The notes: generated by a model not told the origin, from the sequence alone. A stretch of DNA of 35,829 bases from Candidatus Zhuqueibacterota bacterium (GCA_016928775.1 JAFGKD010000035.1:1-35829); one strand, 5' to 3'; shown: positions 26,315-35,788, numbered from the stretch's first letter. Numbers and translations: made by a program.

Positions 26315-26406
26315 ATCCGCTAAAACAGATGAACCGCACTCCGTACCTTTTACTCTATTTTAGTGAGAAAACGTTGCAATAAAATTTGATGAAAGGATTG
26401 AATCAT

Positions 26407-27702
26407 ATGACTCAACGCGCCTATATAGCAGAAATTTCAAATTATCATGGCAAGGATGTCAAAATTCATGGCTGGGTTTATAATAAAACAGGTAAAGGTA
26501 AATTATTATTTATTATGATAAGAGATGGAACCGGAATAATTCAGGCTGTTATTTTCAAAAATAACCTCAAGCCGGAAATATTTGAAGCGTGTCAGAATTT
26601 AACCCAGGAGAGTGCTATCATCGTGACGGGCACGGTCTCTGAAGATCAACGTGCCAAAGGGGGATACGAGCTGCAGGCAAACGATGTGGAAATCGTACAC
26701 ATCGCCGAGGAGTATCCAATTTCTCCGAAAGAACATGGGACAGATTTTTTAATGGACAATCGTCATTTATGGCTTCGTTCGTCCAAGCAACATGCGGTTC
26801 TGAAAATACGGCATGAAATTATCAGAGCTGCACGGAATTATTTTGATAACCTCGGCTTTACGCTCATCGATGCGCCCATCTTTACACCAAATGCGTGCGA
26901 AGGTACAACATCGTTATTTGAAACCGATTATTTTGACACCAAGGCTTATCTCACCCAAAGCGGGCAACTTTACATGGAAGCCGCGGCAATGGCATTCGGC
27001 AAAGTCTATTGCTTTGGACCGACGTTTCGCGCTGAAAAATCAAAAACGCGACGCCACCTCACAGAGTTCTGGATGATTGAGCCTGAAGTCGCCTTTTGTG
27101 ATCTGAATCAGGATATGGACTTGGCTGAAGGTATGGTCGAATACATCGTCACAAAAGTCCTGGAAAATCGGCAGGATGATTTGGAAATCCTCGAACGAGA
27201 TGTGTCAAAGCTCGAGAATATCAAAAGGCCGTTTCCTCGAATCACCTACGATGAGGCCGTTGAATTTTTAAAAGCCGCGGATGCGGATTTTGTACAAGGC
27301 GATGATTTCGGGGCGACCGACGAGACCATCATATCAGAGCATTTTGATAAACCGGTCATGATTACGCATTATCCGGCTGCGGTAAAAGCGTTTTATATGA
27401 AAAAAGATCCGCAACGTCCGGAGCGAGCTTTGTGCGTTGACATGATTGCGCCGGAGGGTTATGGTGAAATAATCGGCGGCGGCCAGCGCGAAGATGATTA
27501 CGATACCCTGTTACACGACATCAAAAAGCATGATCTGCCGGAGCACGCCTTCCAGTGGTATCTCGATATCAGAAAATATGGCAGTGTGCCGCATGCCGGT
27601 TTTGGCCTTGGTATTGAGAGAACAGTCGCCTGGATTTGTGGCCGCCCACATATTCGAGAAACGATCCCATTTCCAAGAACAATGTACCGCTTGAATCCAT
27701 AA
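26407..27702 (+). CDS. asnS: Asparaginyl-tRNA synthetase
   Basis: A class II aminoacyl-tRNA synthetase of 431 residues. An N-terminal OB-fold anticodon-binding domain (about 15-100) is followed by the catalytic core. Motif 2 reads [20 protein letters not shown] with MIEPE, a pattern matching bacterial AsnRS rather than AspRS; motif 3 is [18 protein letters not shown] 26407 is selected because AAAGGA (26392-26397) lies nine bases upstream; the ATGs at 26386-26389 precede that site. A nondiscriminating AspRS is the alternative and is less likely. Confidence 0.93.
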   Translation: MTQRAYIAEISNYHGKDVKIHGWVYNKTGKGKLLFIMIRDGTGIIQAVIFKNNLKPEIFEACQNLTQESAIIVTGTVSEDQRAKGGYELQANDVEIVHIAEEYPISPKEHGTDFLMDNRHLWLRSSKQHAVLKIRHEIIRAARNYFDNLGFTLIDAPIFTPNACEGTTSLFETDYFDTKAYLTQSGQLYMEAAAMAFGKVYCFGPTFRAEKSKTRRHLTEFWMIEPEVAFCDLNQDMDLAEGMVEYIVTKVLENRQDDLEILERDVSKLENIKRPFPRITYDEAVEFLKAADADFVQGDDFGATDETIISEHFDKPVMITHYPAAVKAFYMKKDPQRPERALCVDMIAPEGYGEIIGGGQREDDYDTLLHDIKKHDLPEHAFQWYLDIRKYGSVPHAGFGLGIERTVAWICGRPHIRETIPFPRTMYRLNP

Positions 27703-27714
27703 CTCGATGATACC

Positions 27715-27987
27715 ATGAATGTTCGAGCACATATCATTGTCAAAGGACGCGTTCAAGGTGTCGGCTTTCGGTTTTACACGCTTTATAAAGCCCGTTCTCT
27801 CGGGCTTGTCGGAACGGTGCGCAATCTGGTGAATGGAGATGTAAAAGTGATTGTTGAAGGAGAAAAAAGCACTATTTTAGCGCTCATCAAGGAATTGCGC
27901 ATCGGGCCGATGCATGCGACCGTCAAGGACGTTGTGGTGAATTTTGAAGAATTTCAAAACGAATTTGCTTCTTTTCAAATCATTTAA
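27715..27987 (+). CDS. acyP: Acylphosphatase
   Basis: A 90-residue cytosolic enzyme that hydrolyses carboxyl-phosphate bonds such as acetyl or butyryl phosphate. The catalytic arginine and phosphate loop are in KGRVQGVGFRFYT (10-22), and the catalytic asparagine in GTVRNLVNGDVKV. The length is standard. It lies 12 bases after asnS and 13 before apt, probably in one transcript. In an organism with two butyrate kinases, it could also act on their acyl-phosphate substrates (inference). Confidence 0.92.
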   Translation: MNVRAHIIVKGRVQGVGFRFYTLYKARSLGLVGTVRNLVNGDVKVIVEGEKSTILALIKELRIGPMHATVKDVVVNFEEFQNEFASFQII

Positions 27988-28000
27988 CTTTGGATATCAG

Positions 28001-28519
28001 ATGGACTTGATAGAAAAAATCAGAAACGTACCGGATTTCCCCAAGCCGGGCATTGGCTTTAAAGATATTACTACCCTGCTGGCGGATGGAAAAGCGCTTC
28101 GGCAGGCTGTGCAGATGATGCTAAATCTGTATGAAAATCAAAAAATCGATAGTATCATCGGCATTGAATCGCGCGGTTTTATTTTTGCCGGCATTTTAGC
28201 CTATGAACTCGGCATTGGCATGATTCCGGTTCGAAAGCCTGGAAAATTGCCATACAAAACTATTGCAGCGCATTATGATCTCGAGTATGGCACTGATTCT
28301 CTTGAAATACATGCAGATGCTGTAAAACGCAACGATCGCGTTCTCATTGTTGATGATCTATTGGCCACAGGAGGGACAGTAGAAGCGACTGCGTCGCTCG
28401 TCGAGCAACTCGGGGGTATTGTCGTTGGGTGCTGTTTTCTTATCGAACTGGATTTTCTCAACGCCAGGAAACGACTGACGCGCTACTCAATCAACTCATT
28501 AATACATTTTGACGTCTAA
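28001..28519 (+). CDS. apt: Adenine phosphoribosyltransferase
   Basis: A purine-salvage enzyme that makes AMP from adenine and PRPP. The 172-residue length is standard. The N-terminal IRNVPDFPKPGIGFKDITTL hood region and the PRPP-binding loop VLIVDDLLATGGT are both intact, as is ESRGFIFAG. ATG 28001 gives the normal N terminus; the open frame extends 57 bases upstream into acyP, but that part is not Apt-like. Confidence 0.95.
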   Translation: MDLIEKIRNVPDFPKPGIGFKDITTLLADGKALRQAVQMMLNLYENQKIDSIIGIESRGFIFAGILAYELGIGMIPVRKPGKLPYKTIAAHYDLEYGTDSLEIHADAVKRNDRVLIVDDLLATGGTVEATASLVEQLGGIVVGCCFLIELDFLNARKRLTRYSINSLIHFDV

Positions 28520-28549
28520 AAATAAAATAACACAATATGTTGATTATAC

Positions 28550-28578
28550 TTGACATTTACCTTCTTTTTCTTTATAAT
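28550..28578 (+). promoter_or_regulatory. Perfect-consensus sigma70-type promoter before buk-ptb
   Basis: TTGACA (28550-28555) and TATAAT (28573-28578) are separated by exactly 17 bases. This is the textbook consensus with no mismatch. It would give a leader of about 80 bases before the GTG start of butyrate kinase copy 2. In the leader, CCC at 28648-28650 can pair with the GGG of the ribosome-binding site GGGAGG (28655-28660), which could limit translation. Confidence 0.8.
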
Positions 28579-28664
28579 CAACTAATTGTCTCTTGCGGAA
28601 GTCCCGTAAATAGAGAAAGTTAGATAAATCTCAAGCGTCCAGGGATTCCCAAGCGGGAGGTTGG

Positions 28665-29753
28665 GTGTATAGAATATTTGTTATAAATCCGGGTTCGACG
28701 TCAACCAAAGTTGGTCTTTATCAGAATGAAAAGAATCTTGTAACGCAAAACATCCACCACAGCACCAGCAGCCTCGCCACGTATAATTCTGTTATGGAGC
28801 AGCTTGATCTGCGAATCCGTGTAGTTAATAACTTTATTGAAAACAAACAAATAGATTTAGATACACTCGACGCTATTGTTGCTCGGGGCGGGCTCTTGCA
28901 TCCGATTCCGGGCGGGACTTTTGTCATTGATCATGACATTTTAGATGATCTGCGTACGTGCCGGTTTGGCACGCATGCATCCAATCTGGGTGCGCTTATT
29001 GCCTGGCATTTCAGCCAAATGCTGAACAAGCCGGCGTATATTGTTGATCCGGTTGTTGTTGACGAACTTGATGACGTTGCCAGAATTACTGGGCATCCGC
29101 TATTGAAGAGAAAAAGTGTTTTTCATGCGCTCAATCAAAAGGCGGTTGCTCGCGATGCCGCAAAAAAAATTGGCAAATCGTATTCGTCCGCCAACCTGAT
29201 TGTTGCGCATCTTGGTGGTGGTATTTCAATTGGTGCCCACCACCGTGGGCGAGTCATTGATGTCAATAATGCGTTAGACGGTGATGGGCCGTTTTCGCCG
29301 GAACGGTCAGGTACGTTGCCAGCAGGTGATGTGGTAAAATTATGTTTTTCCGGTACATTTTCTGAACGCGAACTGATGGATTGTATCCGTGGCAGAGGCG
29401 GACTGGTTGCCCTGCTGGGTACAAATGACATGAAGGAAATCCGCCGCCGAATTGCCGAGAACGGAGATGCCAAAGCGGAAATGCTCTATAAAGCCATGGC
29501 CTATCAAATCGCCAAATATATCGGCTCAATGGCAGCAGTTTTGCACGGGCATGTTGATGTCATTGTTTTAACCGGCGGAATAACATTTGATGACAATTTT
29601 GTTAAGTTAATTACCGATTTTATATCATTTATTGCGCCTGTTATTGTTCTGCCCGGTGAGCAGGAGATGCAGGCATTGGCCGCCGGCGCAATCAGAGTTC
29701 TGCGAGGAGAGGAAAAGGTTAAACGATATAAGGAAAATTTATTATCAATATGA
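28665..29753 (+). CDS. buk: Butyrate kinase, copy 2
   Basis: A 362-residue butyrate kinase starting at GTG 28665 (MYRIFVINPGSTSTK), four bases after GGGAGG. It makes ATP from butyryl (or isobutyryl/isovaleryl) phosphate. All family motifs are canonical: DPVVVDE, GHPLLKRKSVFHALNQKA, AHLGGGISIGAH, DVNNALDGDGPFSPERSG and LTGGI. Unlike copy 1 at 129 it is paired with its usual partner, ptb, with an ATGA overlap. It is probably the main catabolic or energy-conserving enzyme, driven by the strong promoter upstream. Confidence 0.96.
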   Translation: MYRIFVINPGSTSTKVGLYQNEKNLVTQNIHHSTSSLATYNSVMEQLDLRIRVVNNFIENKQIDLDTLDAIVARGGLLHPIPGGTFVIDHDILDDLRTCRFGTHASNLGALIAWHFSQMLNKPAYIVDPVVVDELDDVARITGHPLLKRKSVFHALNQKAVARDAAKKIGKSYSSANLIVAHLGGGISIGAHHRGRVIDVNNALDGDGPFSPERSGTLPAGDVVKLCFSGTFSERELMDCIRGRGGLVALLGTNDMKEIRRRIAENGDAKAEMLYKAMAYQIAKYIGSMAAVLHGHVDVIVLTGGITFDDNFVKLITDFISFIAPVIVLPGEQEMQALAAGAIRVLRGEEKVKRYKENLLSI

Positions 29754-30649
29754 TTTCCTCGTTCAAAGAATTAGTCGACTCGGTGAAAGGTCGCGTCAAA
29801 AAAACAATAGCAGTCGCGATGGCTGAAGGTGAGGACGTTCTCAAGGCCATATCGCACGCTTACGACGAAGGATTGGCCGATGCCGTTTTGGTTGGAAATC
29901 GTAGTAAAATGATCGAGATTGCCGATGAATGCGATATCGATTTGTCGCATTATGATATTATAAACACGGACTCGGAGTCTCAGGCTGTTGTACGTTCGAT
30001 TCAAATGGTGCGAGAGCACCTCGCCGATACGCTGATGAAAGGCGTGTGCTCCACAGCCACTCTGCTCAAAGGCGTGCTGGATAAAGAGCACGGCATACGC
30101 ACTGGCAAACTGCTTTCACATGTATCCGCCTTTGAATTGGAGTTCTATCCCAAATTATTGTTTATGAGTGACGGCGGTATGAACATTATGCCCAATACCG
30201 AAGAAAAAATTGCCATCATCCACAATGCGGTGAATACGGTCAGGACATTTGGTATCCAAAAGCCCAAAGTTGCGTTGATCACAGCCATTGAAAAAGTAAA
30301 TTATCAAGCCATGCCCTGCACAGTGGATGCCGCAATCATCGCTAAAATGGCGGAACGTGGACAGATCACCGATTGTATAGTGGATGGCCCGTTGGCTTTG
30401 GACAACGCAATAAGCAAAAAGGCATGCGAAATCAAAGGCATTAATAGTCCCATCGGCGGTGAGGCGGATATACTGGTCATGCCCGATATCGAAACAGGCA
30501 ACGTTTTTTATAAAACGCTCAACTTTTTCACAAAGTGCCGGGTGGCTGGACTGGTCATCGGTGCGCAAGTGCCGATTGTCGTGACCTCCAGAGCCGATTC
30601 CGATGAGAGCAAATTTCATTCGATTGCGTTTGCCATGCAGGCGAGTTGA
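29750..30649 (+). CDS. ptb: Phosphate butyryltransferase
   Basis: It transfers the acyl group of butyryl-CoA (often also branched acyl-CoAs) to phosphate, giving the substrate of butyrate kinase. The 299-residue protein belongs to the phosphotransacetylase fold. Recognisable blocks are ADAVLVGNRSKMIEIA, DTLMKGVCSTATLLKGVLD, SDGGMNIMPNTEEKIAI and GEADILVMPDIETGNVFYKTL. The length of about 300 residues suits Ptb rather than Pta (about 330 or more). The start overlaps the buk stop by four bases. A short 73-base gap without a clear terminator follows. Confidence 0.95.
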   Translation: MISSFKELVDSVKGRVKKTIAVAMAEGEDVLKAISHAYDEGLADAVLVGNRSKMIEIADECDIDLSHYDIINTDSESQAVVRSIQMVREHLADTLMKGVCSTATLLKGVLDKEHGIRTGKLLSHVSAFELEFYPKLLFMSDGGMNIMPNTEEKIAIIHNAVNTVRTFGIQKPKVALITAIEKVNYQAMPCTVDAAIIAKMAERGQITDCIVDGPLALDNAISKKACEIKGINSPIGGEADILVMPDIETGNVFYKTLNFFTKCRVAGLVIGAQVPIVVTSRADSDESKFHSIAFAMQAS

Positions 30650-30722
30650 CTGAATATGTTTGAATTTTTGTCTTTTTAACTTTTGAGATTATTGATTTTT
30701 AAATAATGCAAGGTAGGCGAAC

Positions 30723-33716
30723 ATGAAAAAGCAAAAGATTATAAATTCTTACATTCTTTTTATCATCCTCTTTTATGGCAGCTCCTTTACACAGGAGATG
30801 CAATCTGTGCAGGACGGTATGGTTGGGCCTGATAATAGTGAGATTTATCGCTTTACCAGTACAGATTTTGATGATGGGATAAGCAAAATGGTGATTGACA
30901 AGACTGAAATACTCTTGCTCACGCCACAGGTCGGTACGCTCATGTTTGCTCCACGCAATGGCTGGACATTGAGCGGTATCAACTGGCAATATAACAACGC
31001 TGATTATAATCCAGGTGATGCTGGATATATCCGATATGCCACCGATGTTGATTATGTGAGAGATTTTTTCCCGAACGCTGATTCGCCTGTCTATTTGATC
31101 ACTGACTTTGCCCAAAATAAAGTCATCATTCGTCACGTCAGCAAAAAAGATATTCCATTTAATCCACAAGACGGCAACTTGAGCGGGCCGGCGGATGCAG
31201 ATTTGTATGAAGAGGGTGGGTCAAAAAAAGTTTTGGTCACTTATCGAAGTACAGATACTATCGCAAAAATTGACTATGACCTACAAAACGTCATTTGGTC
31301 TTTTGGCGGATTTGGCGTTTTGTCTTCTCCCTCTGATGCAGAAAAAATCGAATCGAGTGAATTGGTATTGATTGCCGATACGGGTAATAGACGAGTGATA
31401 ACGGTCAGTGAACAAACCAATGCAATAACGTGGCAATACCCCCTCGATGCAGCGTTGACGACATTTAATCCCGTTGACGTTGAGGCAATCAGTAATTCAC
31501 TGTTTTTAGTTACCGATCAAATTGGACATCGCATAATATTATTGGACGCAACCCAGGATTCGATTGTATGGCAATATGGCACCGGTGTACCGGGAAATTC
31601 TTTTGGTCAACTCAATCTGCCATCGGATGCAGATTATGACAACGGACGAATTATTATCGCGGATAAAGGCAATAATCGAATTATCGAGGTTGATCGTTCA
31701 GACAGTAACTATTTTTACGAATGGCCCAACAAGGTAATGCAGGTTGAGGATGTCGATTTTGGCGTTAATGATGGTTTTTTGGTATGCCAAAAAGAAATCG
31801 TGAATCAAGATAACTTCTGGCTCCCAACCCTCCTGGCTTTTTCTCCACCATCAGACAGGGAGGGTCCCATCGCATCGGCCGATACCACGATAAAAAATCC
31901 CGACGGCAGCCAGAGAGAAGTTGATTTTCAAAAAGTATTTTTATACGCACAAGAACCGAACTCAACAACAATCGAGTATCAATTCCGCACGGCTCCGCTG
32001 AATATCAGTATCAAGGAAGACGACGATTGGTTTGGCCCCGAAGGTATCGATTCAAAGTATTCCTATGCAAATCCTGCCGATACCTTGCTTTACTCCGGCC
32101 ATAAACCTATGACTTCTTGTCAATTTGGTGCGCATTTGTCGACCTCTGTGGTGAGAGTGACGCCAAGGATCGATAGCGTGGCTGTTGTGTACAATTCGTA
32201 TGAAATCCTGACTGATGAACCTTATCCAGGGATTTATCCGGCGCCGTCTGTTGTGATTGGTACTGGATTAGATGAACCCGTTTCCGTTGTCTGGGATAGC
32301 TTGACCTTGGAATGGGAGAAAGTTGAAATCGATCAACGATATATAAAGGATATGGAATTCCGTCTAATCATTCGCAATGCGAGAAGTGGTGAGACACTGC
32401 TTACTCAAGACTTTCGTCAAACGGCAAATGGGAAACAAAATATAAACCTGACAAACGAGTCAGGTCTCAGAGGTGCCAAGCAGATCACTTTTCGAATAGA
32501 ATTGAGAACACTAAATTCCGGCTTGACGCCGCGCTTAAAGTCATGGAAATTTAGCTGGCGAGAATTTGAGGTTGGTCCGCCGCGCATCGTCTTCACGGAC
32601 AGCAGTTTTGTCTCCAAACCCTTTTACACCGCAACGGATTCGATTCCCTCGGAGAGCGATTCTATCTTTGTCGATCCTGTATATGTTCGCCTGGAAAATG
32701 TATTGGAAGCTGGCGATGCGGCTTTTGTTACTTTTAGCGCTCCAGGAACGAATGACATCGAAAGTGATTCTGTTTATTATGACGAAAAAAATCAAATATA
32801 CAAGTCAAAGAATGGCATGCCGATAATCATTTTATCTGATTCAACACAGAGCGCAATCCCTGGTGATAACATTTTTCATGTTTTTGATCGCGATTCTTTG
32901 TACGCTGAATTTCAGTCTGATCAACGACCTGGCGAAGTCTTGCGAGATACAATAATGGTTGTGGAAGGCACTTTGGGCGATTTATTCATTGAAAATGCGC
33001 TCCGTGATACTACTTCGGTTACCTATGTGGGCTCAAGCTTGCATCTCCGCGTGACAAATGAACTGGATAGGAGTCTTGATCCAATTCTTCAAGATTCTAT
33101 TGAGGTACTCCTGCAAAATGATATGACCAGCGATTTTGAAAATGTTGTGCTTTACGAAGAGCCGGATACGACTACAGGTAACTATGATACGGGCATATTT
33201 ATCTCCGCAGAAAGCATCGTACTCGTTCAAGAATCTAATAGCAAGCCAAACGATGGGCAGCTCTTTTCGCGAGCAGGTGATCGAATTTCAGCTCAGTATC
33301 CGGATAATTTTAAGAAATGGCCAACATACAAATACGTTACAATCCCTGGTATAGTGGGACCATTTACGCCAACTGATCTGGTCATTGAGGTCGCACCCAA
33401 TCCGTACAAAGAGTCGCAACATGGCAGTTTTGACATCCGAATGAGATCAGATGTGGCGGAGCTCACGGCGACCAAACTGGAGGTCTATAACCTTGCCGGC
33501 GAACGCGTCATGCAGCGGGAAGGCAGTCAGATAGTATTTGATTCCGGCGGCAATGAAATAACCCAGCTTGGAGAATATGGTTACATTCGAGGCTGGTGGA
33601 ACTTGCTGTCAGACGGTGGTCAGCACGTTTCGAGCGGCACCTATTGGGCGCGGGTCGAGGCTCTTGTCGGCGCACAAACCGTTTCTCGAACGGTTAAATT
33701 TGTCGTTGTACGGTAA
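30723..33716 (+). CDS. Large secreted protein: beta-propeller repeats, beta-sandwich middle and sorting-tail-like C terminus
   Basis: A 997-residue exported protein. A signal peptide spans about 1-24. Residues about 100-375 contain NHL/PQQ-like propeller repeats, each with an 'SDA...' turn and a strand such as LIADTGNRRVITV, FLVTDQIGHRIILLD or IIADKGNNRIIEVD. The middle (about 390-880) is rich in acidic beta strands (repeated 'DSxxxD' and 'RDTxxV' types), suggesting Ig-like or sandwich modules. From about residue 886, VAPNPYKES opens a final domain with LEVYNLAGERV and SSGTYWARVEA, as in FlgD-like/type IX sorting tails. It lacks the exact terminal lysine-rich end of classical Bacteroidota tails. 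The next gene encodes a PorV-like barrel, supporting export to the surface. Function is unknown; binding or surface matrix is a guess. Confidence 0.8.
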   Translation: MKKQKIINSYILFIILFYGSSFTQEMQSVQDGMVGPDNSEIYRFTSTDFDDGISKMVIDKTEILLLTPQVGTLMFAPRNGWTLSGINWQYNNADYNPGDAGYIRYATDVDYVRDFFPNADSPVYLITDFAQNKVIIRHVSKKDIPFNPQDGNLSGPADADLYEEGGSKKVLVTYRSTDTIAKIDYDLQNVIWSFGGFGVLSSPSDAEKIESSELVLIADTGNRRVITVSEQTNAITWQYPLDAALTTFNPVDVEAISNSLFLVTDQIGHRIILLDATQDSIVWQYGTGVPGNSFGQLNLPSDADYDNGRIIIADKGNNRIIEVDRSDSNYFYEWPNKVMQVEDVDFGVNDGFLVCQKEIVNQDNFWLPTLLAFSPPSDREGPIASADTTIKNPDGSQREVDFQKVFLYAQEPNSTTIEYQFRTAPLNISIKEDDDWFGPEGIDSKYSYANPADTLLYSGHKPMTSCQFGAHLSTSVVRVTPRIDSVAVVYNSYEILTDEPYPGIYPAPSVVIGTGLDEPVSVVWDSLTLEWEKVEIDQRYIKDMEFRLIIRNARSGETLLTQDFRQTANGKQNINLTNESGLRGAKQITFRIELRTLNSGLTPRLKSWKFSWREFEVGPPRIVFTDSSFVSKPFYTATDSIPSESDSIFVDPVYVRLENVLEAGDAAFVTFSAPGTNDIESDSVYYDEKNQIYKSKNGMPIIILSDSTQSAIPGDNIFHVFDRDSLYAEFQSDQRPGEVLRDTIMVVEGTLGDLFIENALRDTTSVTYVGSSLHLRVTNELDRSLDPILQDSIEVLLQNDMTSDFENVVLYEEPDTTTGNYDTGIFISAESIVLVQESNSKPNDGQLFSRAGDRISAQYPDNFKKWPTYKYVTIPGIVGPFTPTDLVIEVAPNPYKESQHGSFDIRMRSDVAELTATKLEVYNLAGERVMQREGSQIVFDSGGNEITQLGEYGYIRGWWNLLSDGGQHVSSGTYWARVEALVGAQTVSRTVKFVVVR

Positions 33717-33746
33717 ATATAAAGCACACCTTTTGTTGGAGATAGA

Positions 33747-35699
33747 ATGAAGAACTTGAGAAATTTGATTAAAACAAGCATAAAAATTCGGTACGGCACG
33801 GCGATACTTTTGTGTTTGTTATTATTGGCACCTCAAGCAGGAGCTGATAATTCCGGCGTCGGATATCATGGCGCTCCATTCCTCAAGATCAGCCCGGCTG
33901 CACGCCAGGTTGCCATGGGTGGGGCTTATACGGCGCTCTCCGGTGATATTAATTTAATGCGCTACAACGTCGGCGGTCTCGGTGGCTTGCAATATCCAAG
34001 TCTTGCATTCAATTTTAATGATTGGATCGGCGATACGAATCAGGGAAACATTGCATTTGGCTTGCCAACCCGATATGGTGCCTTTGGTATCGATTTTACG
34101 TTTTTTAACGAGGGCAAAATTATCGCACTCGATGAAAATTTCGAACCAACAGGAGACAAGCCGTCGAGTGGCGATATGATGATATCTTTTGGTTATGGAT
34201 TATTTTTTCCGCTCAAAAAGGAAAATGCAAAAAACTGGTGGGTTGAGGCTGGCGTTGGGCTTGCCGGCAAATACTTGACGCAGACATTAGTGGGACAAAC
34301 AACCGCTGTAAGCGGAATTGATGCCGGCGTGCAACTGTTTTTTCATCCCCCAAAAAATTCCAAAAATCCGATTCTATCCCTTGGTGCCGGCGTGCAAAAC
34401 TATGGGCTGTCCAAAGTAAAATTTGACAGGTGGGAATCTCCGCTGCCGGAATCTTATCGTTTTGGCGCTGCGATTGATTTTCAAAGATTTCCCATGGAGA
34501 CCTGGGAGTTGATCGTCTCTTCTGATGCCATCTGGACGAGAAGAGAAAAAATACGCTATCAACTGGGAACAGAACTGTTCGTCAATAAAGTTTTTTCATT
34601 GCGCGGTGGCTATAAATTTAATGATCCATCGATCTCAAAGTGGGCGCTGGGATTTGGCGTTTATATGCCCACAAGCTGGCTGGGAAGTTCGCTCATGCGT
34701 CTGGACTATGCCTTTGCTCCGCTGACCGCGTTTGAAGATGATGCGGCGCATCGCTTTTCCCTGCATTTTGCCTTTGGCGCTGTCAAAAAGGTAGCAGATA
34801 TTTTTCGTGCCGAAGATCTTGAAGCGCTGAAAAATATGGCGGCAAAGCAGGATTCTCTCGATGCTGCGTTGTTGGCCGCCAAAGAAGCCGAAGCGCGACT
34901 CAAAGCGCTTGAGAAAGAAATGCGCGAACGATTGGCCAAAATCCAGGCGATTGCTGATGAAAGTGAAGGACGAATTGAAATTGAATCGCTTGACGACGGC
35001 AAGACGATCAAAGTCACTTTGCGTACAGATCGAGTGAATTTTGACTTTGATAGAGCAAATATTCGTCCGGATGATTTTCCGACAATGCGGCAGTTGGGAG
35101 AAATACTGAATACTTATCCGGAAGCTAAAGTACAGCTCTCCGGCCATACTGACTGGATTGGTACGGATCACTACAATATCCATCTGTCCCACCGGCGGGT
35201 TGATAGCGTGATGACTTATTTGAGCGTCAAAGAAAACGTTAATCCTGATCGTTTCTATATGCCCGTCGGGTACGGTGAGTCAAAACCAATTGCAGACAAT
35301 AGAACCGATGCAGGCCGAGCCATGAACAGACGCGTCGAATTTTTGATCTACACCTATGATGCTCAACCCAAAATGCCCGAAGGCACGGCCATTAAGGACC
35401 TTGTCGCTGTCGATCAAAATACCATTCATATCGTTTGCAATGGCAACATTGAAAAGAAAATCCCGCTGCCGCTGAAAACAATGGTGCTCGATAATCCGCA
35501 AAGATTTGCCATGGATTTCGATAAAATATATCTGATCGCCAAACAGAAAGAGTTTCCGCTCAACATTGGCCCGGTGACGAGAGCGCGCGCGGCCGAGCAT
35601 ATTGAAGAGGATTTTACACGTGTCGTCCTGGATGTAACCCGACTAATTGATCCGGAGATCAGGTTATCTGAAAACAAAATTATCATAAGGTTGCGGTAA
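33747..35699 (+). CDS. PorV/PorQ-like outer-membrane barrel fused to OmpA and AMIN domains
   Basis: A 650-residue exported protein with three parts. After a signal peptide (cleavage near AGA, residue 33) comes a PorV/PorQ (UPF0164)-like barrel, about 36-345, opened by the typical FLKISPAARQVAMGGAYTAL. Residues about 355-411 form an alanine/glutamate/lysine-rich coiled coil. Residues about 425-535 are an OmpA C-terminal domain (VNFDFDRANIRP, GHTDWIGTDHYN with LSHRR, and TDAGRAMNRRVEF) that binds peptidoglycan. The last hundred residues (about 550-650: LDNPQRFAMDF, TRVVLDV, IIIRLR) match the AMIN domain, which targets proteins to the cell wall or secretin complexes. It starts 30 bases after the propeller gene. 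The protein would tie an outer-membrane barrel to the wall at two sites. A plain OmpA porin or a type IX shuttle with wall anchor are both possible. Confidence 0.88.
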   Translation: MKNLRNLIKTSIKIRYGTAILLCLLLLAPQAGADNSGVGYHGAPFLKISPAARQVAMGGAYTALSGDINLMRYNVGGLGGLQYPSLAFNFNDWIGDTNQGNIAFGLPTRYGAFGIDFTFFNEGKIIALDENFEPTGDKPSSGDMMISFGYGLFFPLKKENAKNWWVEAGVGLAGKYLTQTLVGQTTAVSGIDAGVQLFFHPPKNSKNPILSLGAGVQNYGLSKVKFDRWESPLPESYRFGAAIDFQRFPMETWELIVSSDAIWTRREKIRYQLGTELFVNKVFSLRGGYKFNDPSISKWALGFGVYMPTSWLGSSLMRLDYAFAPLTAFEDDAAHRFSLHFAFGAVKKVADIFRAEDLEALKNMAAKQDSLDAALLAAKEAEARLKALEKEMRERLAKIQAIADESEGRIEIESLDDGKTIKVTLRTDRVNFDFDRANIRPDDFPTMRQLGEILNTYPEAKVQLSGHTDWIGTDHYNIHLSHRRVDSVMTYLSVKENVNPDRFYMPVGYGESKPIADNRTDAGRAMNRRVEFLIYTYDAQPKMPEGTAIKDLVAVDQNTIHIVCNGNIEKKIPLPLKTMVLDNPQRFAMDFDKIYLIAKQKEFPLNIGPVTRARAAEHIEEDFTRVVLDVTRLIDPEIRLSENKIIIRLR

Positions 35700-35746
35700 T
35701 TTATATCCTGTTCGCGCCCTGAAAAGGCACATTCTATTTTACTTTA

Positions 35747-35760
35747 ACCTGAAAAATTCG
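35747..35760 (+). repeat. 14-base intergenic motif, copy 2
   Basis: ACCTGAAAAATTCG is an exact second copy of the motif at 4898-4911. It lies 47 bases after the last gene and directly before a tandem repeat. Confidence 0.45.
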
Positions 35761-35764
35761 TTCA

Positions 35765-35788
35765 CACAAAGACACGAAGCCACAAAGA
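35765..35788 (+). repeat. Three tandem 8-base units
   Basis: CACAAAGA, CACGAAGC and CACAAAGA follow one another without gaps. A degenerate relative on the minus strand lies after the first copy of the 14-base motif near 4921-4942. I see no gene in 35700-35829; the region holds only these repeats. Confidence 0.55.

Noticed and set aside
28520..28664. tRNA or riboswitch in the buk leader
   Set aside because: No cloverleaf or known riboswitch core could be traced; only short weak inverted segments are visible.
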